NCBI GenBank assembly: GCA_964551645.1
Contig: CAZKDV010000092.1
Location: forward strand, 1 to 9,325
DNA: 9,325 bases
Direction: 5' to 3'
Source of the DNA: CAZKDV01 sp964551645
Lineage (GTDB): Bacteria; Bacteroidota; Bacteroidia; Bacteroidales; DTU049
Position 1 is the first letter of the stretch, and every line of letters starts with the position of its first letter. Below, in pieces: positions 7,555 through 9,325 of the stretch. The notes beneath the pieces are model-generated. The model was given only the letters and a program-made list of their open reading frames with translations. It did not search any database and was not told where the DNA came from. The position numbers and the translations under genes were made by a program.

Positions 7555-7881
7555 ATGAACTGGCTTGTTTTAATATTTGCAGGATTGTTTGAAGTTAGTT
7601 TTGCATTTTGTTTGGGAAAAGCTAAGGAAACAACCGGAAATGAAATGTATTTATGGTATATAGGTTTTTTGCTTACACTATCTATCAGTATGATATTTTT
7701 AATTAAAGCCACACAAAACATACCTATTGGAACTGCTTATGCAGTATGGACAGGAATAGGAGCAGTTGGAACTGTCTTGGTAGGAATTATTGTATTTAAA
7801 GAACCGACAACATTTTTAAGACTATTTTTTATTTTTACATTGATATGCTCTATAGTTGGACTAAAAGCAGTGTCAAATTAA
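7555..7881 (+). CDS. sugE: Small multidrug resistance (SMR) exporter, SugE/Gdx (guanidinium exporter) type
   Basis: The product is a 108-aa inner-membrane protein with four hydrophobic segments (about 2-20, 32-51, 58-80 and 86-104), the size and layout of SMR transporters, which act as dual-topology dimers driven by proton exchange. The membrane-embedded glutamate is E13 in AGLFEVSF. IPIGTAYAVWTGIGAVG (57-73) and the terminal GLKAVS match the SugE/Gdx branch rather than EmrE. Aligned from memory with Gdx-Clo, S45, Y62 and W65 correspond to its S42, Y59 and W62 binding-site residues, while its W16 is replaced by F16. The loop after helix 1 (GKAKETTGNEM) is about three residues longer and seems common in Bacteroidota homologues. 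The likely substrate is guanidinium or small substituted guanidines, but the F16 change leaves that open. The gene has its own promoter and is probably unrelated to the hsd/CRISPR locus. Confidence 0.88.
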   Translation: MNWLVLIFAGLFEVSFAFCLGKAKETTGNEMYLWYIGFLLTLSISMIFLIKATQNIPIGTAYAVWTGIGAVGTVLVGIIVFKEPTTFLRLFFIFTLICSIVGLKAVSN

Positions 7882-7931
7882 GCATGTTTTAGTTTGTGAA
7901 AATTTTACTTGAGTTGTTATTAAAGACTGTT

Positions 7932-7951
7932 TTATTTTAATTTTAAAATAA
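7932..7951. terminator. AT-only inverted repeat, possible weak terminator after the SMR gene
   Basis: TTATTTTAA and TTAAAATAA form a perfect 9-bp inverted repeat around a TT centre, 51 nt after the SMR stop. A hairpin here would lack G·C pairs and need a larger loop, and in this AT-rich context the match could be chance. It is the only candidate terminator I see between the two genes. Confidence 0.25.
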
Positions 7952-8097
7952 TTTATTAAGATTTGTTTTTTAATATTTCTTAATATTATAAGTGGAAGTA
8001 AACATGAAATTCACATTAAAACATACTATTGTCAGGCTTAAATGCCATTTTCAATAAATTTACTAACTTTGCATATCTTTTTTATGTGCAATATTTC

Positions 8098-8128
8098 TTT
8101 AATGCAATAAGTTAGAATTATAGCTTTG
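8098..8128 (+). promoter_or_regulatory. Probable promoter of the KamA-family gene
   Basis: TAGCTTTG at 8121-8128 is a perfect match to the Bacteroidota -7 consensus TAnnTTTG. Nineteen nt upstream lies TTTA (8098-8101), three of four bases of the -33 TTTG. Transcription would begin near 8135, giving a leader of about 145 nt. TAACTTTG at 8064-8071 is an alternative -7 box but its -33 partner is poorer. Confidence 0.5.
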
Positions 8129-8265
8129 CATTTAATTGCATAATTTTAATGTTCAAGCATATTGCTTGTTAGGAAATAATTTATTAGGGTGGTTTTTATA
8201 TTGGTGGTGTGGTGTTTTATTGCTTTTTAAGCAAATTAAATGAAGTATTAAATTTATTAAAAAAT

Positions 8266-8271
8266 AAAGGA
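8266..8271 (+). promoter_or_regulatory. Ribosome binding site of the KamA-family gene
   Basis: AAAGGA lies 8 nt before the ATG at 8280, a good Shine-Dalgarno match for this genome. The other starts in the window lack one. It supports the chosen start, from which the KamA-family N-terminus (KYNTIELWKDVTDEQW) begins promptly. Confidence 0.6.
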
Positions 8272-8279
8272 TTTTTATT

Positions 8280-9325
8280 ATGGATAGTTTTTTGTACAAA
8301 CCTAGAAAGTACAACACAATTGAACTATGGAAAGATGTTACAGATGAACAATGGAACGATGCCAATTGGCAACTGAAAAACTCAATCCGTAGTGTAGATG
8401 AATTAAAAAAAGTGATTAAATTAAGTGCATATCAAAAAACAGAGATAGAAAGAACAATAAGGATTTTGAAAAAAGAAGGAAAAGATCCTTTGCGTATAAC
8501 CCCTTATTATGCCTCATTGATGCAAGCAGACCCTTTTCATCCGGTGATGATGCAAGGTGAAAGAGGAAAAAGACGACTTGACCCAATTTTTTGGCAAAGT
8601 GTTCCTACACCTGCAAATTTATTGTTTTCGGATACCGGACTTGAAGGAGCAATGAAAGAAGGTTCTCGTAGTTATGGTGCTGTATATCAGCGTTATCCTA
8701 ATAGAGTGGCTTTGTTCGTTGCCGAAAATACAAGTTGTGCATCGTATTGCGTGCATTGCCAAAGAGCAAAGTCGCTTGATAGTTCTGTTGATGTAAACTT
8801 AACTGAAATTAACAAAGGACTTTTTTATATAGGATACAATAAAAATATTAATGAGGTATTAGTAACGGGAGGCGATGCACTTAGAATTGGAAATAAGCGT
8901 TTGCAGTATATCTTAGAAGAGTTGGGCAAAATTCCACATCTTCGCTCAATAAGAATTGCAACTAGAGTACCAATAGTATTGCCAATGGCTATTACAGATG
9001 ATTTATTGGATTTAATAAATAATTCGGTAAACAGATATAATAAAGGTATTGAGAAATATGTGTATTTTGCTACTCATGTTAATCATTATCAGGAAATTAC
9101 AGAAGAATTTGTTGAGGCAATAAAAAAAATCCGAAAACATGGCTTTACTATCAGAAATCAAACTGTATTGCTAAATCATGTAAACGATAACTATAAAACT
9201 TTAGCCGAAACATTTAGACGAATGTTTTGGGTTGGAGTGCATCCGTACTATTTATTGCAATGCCACAAAGAAAAAGGTATTGTTCATTTTATTACTCCTA
9301 TTCAAATTGGAAAAATTTTTATGAA
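8280..9325 (+). CDS. KamA (lysine 2,3-aminomutase) family radical SAM protein, 3' end beyond the window
   Basis: 348 codons are visible, open to the window edge. Family members use a [4Fe-4S] cluster, S-adenosylmethionine and usually PLP to move an amino group between adjacent carbons of an amino acid. The N-terminus YNTIELWKDVTDEQWNDANW is typical of the family. The radical-SAM cluster motif is C153-ASY-C157-VH-C160. It is followed by VLVTGGDAL (193-201, the GGD/SAM-binding strand), IRIATRVPIVLP (225-234), ATHVNHYQEIT (264-274), NQTVLL with VND (293-303) and PYYLLQCHKEKG (322-333). Compared from memory with clostridial lysine 2,3-aminomutase, substrate-binding Asp293 appears kept as D303, but Asp330 (in QCDL) is H329 here. 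This argues against plain lysine 2,3-aminomutase activity, so no gene symbol is given. The PLP-binding lysine region lies past the edge. It has its own promoter and a good Shine-Dalgarno sequence and is independent of the defence locus. Confidence 0.88.
   Translation, partial: MDSFLYKPRKYNTIELWKDVTDEQWNDANWQLKNSIRSVDELKKVIKLSAYQKTEIERTIRILKKEGKDPLRITPYYASLMQADPFHPVMMQGERGKRRLDPIFWQSVPTPANLLFSDTGLEGAMKEGSRSYGAVYQRYPNRVALFVAENTSCASYCVHCQRAKSLDSSVDVNLTEINKGLFYIGYNKNINEVLVTGGDALRIGNKRLQYILEELGKIPHLRSIRIATRVPIVLPMAITDDLLDLINNSVNRYNKGIEKYVYFATHVNHYQEITEEFVEAIKKIRKHGFTIRNQTVLLNHVNDNYKTLAETFRRMFWVGVHPYYLLQCHKEKGIVHFITPIQIGKIFM

Larger units (their letters stand above)
7882..8279. other. 398-bp AT-rich intergenic region
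   Basis: I see no convincing gene here; a - strand open frame reaching in from 8365 is a shadow of the downstream gene. The first half (to about 8040) is nearly featureless AT-rich DNA apart from the inverted repeat at 7932. The second half holds two promoter -7-like boxes (TAACTTTG at 8064-8071 and TAGCTTTG at 8121-8128) and two short perfect hairpins: CAAGCA/TGCTTG at 8154-8168 and TTGCTT/AAGCAA at 8220-8234. A seven-codon open frame (MFKHIAC) lies at 8149-8172. This looks like the promoter and a structured 5' leader of the following gene. Confidence 0.6.

Noticed and set aside
8153..8365. - strand open frame over the KamA leader and start
   Set aside because: It overlaps the start of a well-supported radical-SAM gene and its product has no recognisable features.

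Overview
The window is AT-rich (about one third G+C by eye). Its promoters carry the Bacteroidota -7 element (TAnnTTTG-like, e.g. TAGCTTTG and GAACTTTG), its start sites mostly lack Shine-Dalgarno sequences, and its proteins resemble Bacteroidota or Flavobacteriia versions. No RNA gene or 16S marker is present, so placement below phylum is inference. All genes lie on the + strand.

Layout. (1) 27-1184: an HsdS-type specificity subunit of a type I restriction-modification (RM) system. It has two target-recognition domains but no usable start codon at the expected 5' end. (2) 1198-4527: a full-length Cas13b effector of a type VI-B CRISPR system (1109 aa), starting 13 nt after the hsdS stop, with both R-x4-H HEPN nuclease motifs intact. 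(3) 4528-4621: a short leader containing a boxA-like antitermination motif. (4) 4622-5910: a CRISPR array of 20 repeats (36 bp) and 19 distinct spacers (29-31 bp). (5) 5911-7506: the C-terminal half of HsdR, the type I RM motor/nuclease subunit. It begins directly at the last repeat and has lost its nuclease domain and Walker A/B half. (6) 7555-7881: an SMR-family exporter of the SugE/Gdx type with its own promoter. (7) 7882-8279: a 398-bp AT-rich intergenic region with promoter-like and hairpin elements. (8) 8280 to the window end: a radical-SAM protein of the KamA (lysine 2,3-aminomutase) family, cut by the window edge.

How they work together. Cas13b and its array form a minimal two-part RNA-guided RNA-targeting defence module. 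No cas1, cas2, csx27 or csx28 is in the window. The module sits inside a type I RM locus: hsdS is immediately upstream in operon-like spacing and a headless hsdR is immediately downstream. The simplest reading is that the VI-B module entered or rearranged the hsd operon, removed the 5' half of hsdR, and may now be transcribed from the hsd promoter. boxA-dependent antitermination would then carry transcription through the non-coding array. A T/C polymorphism confined to the four leader-distal repeats supports polarised array growth. It also supports + strand crRNA transcription, because the T variant keeps an RNA stem through a G·U wobble only on that strand. The exporter and the KamA-family gene look like ordinary flanking genes unrelated to the defence locus.
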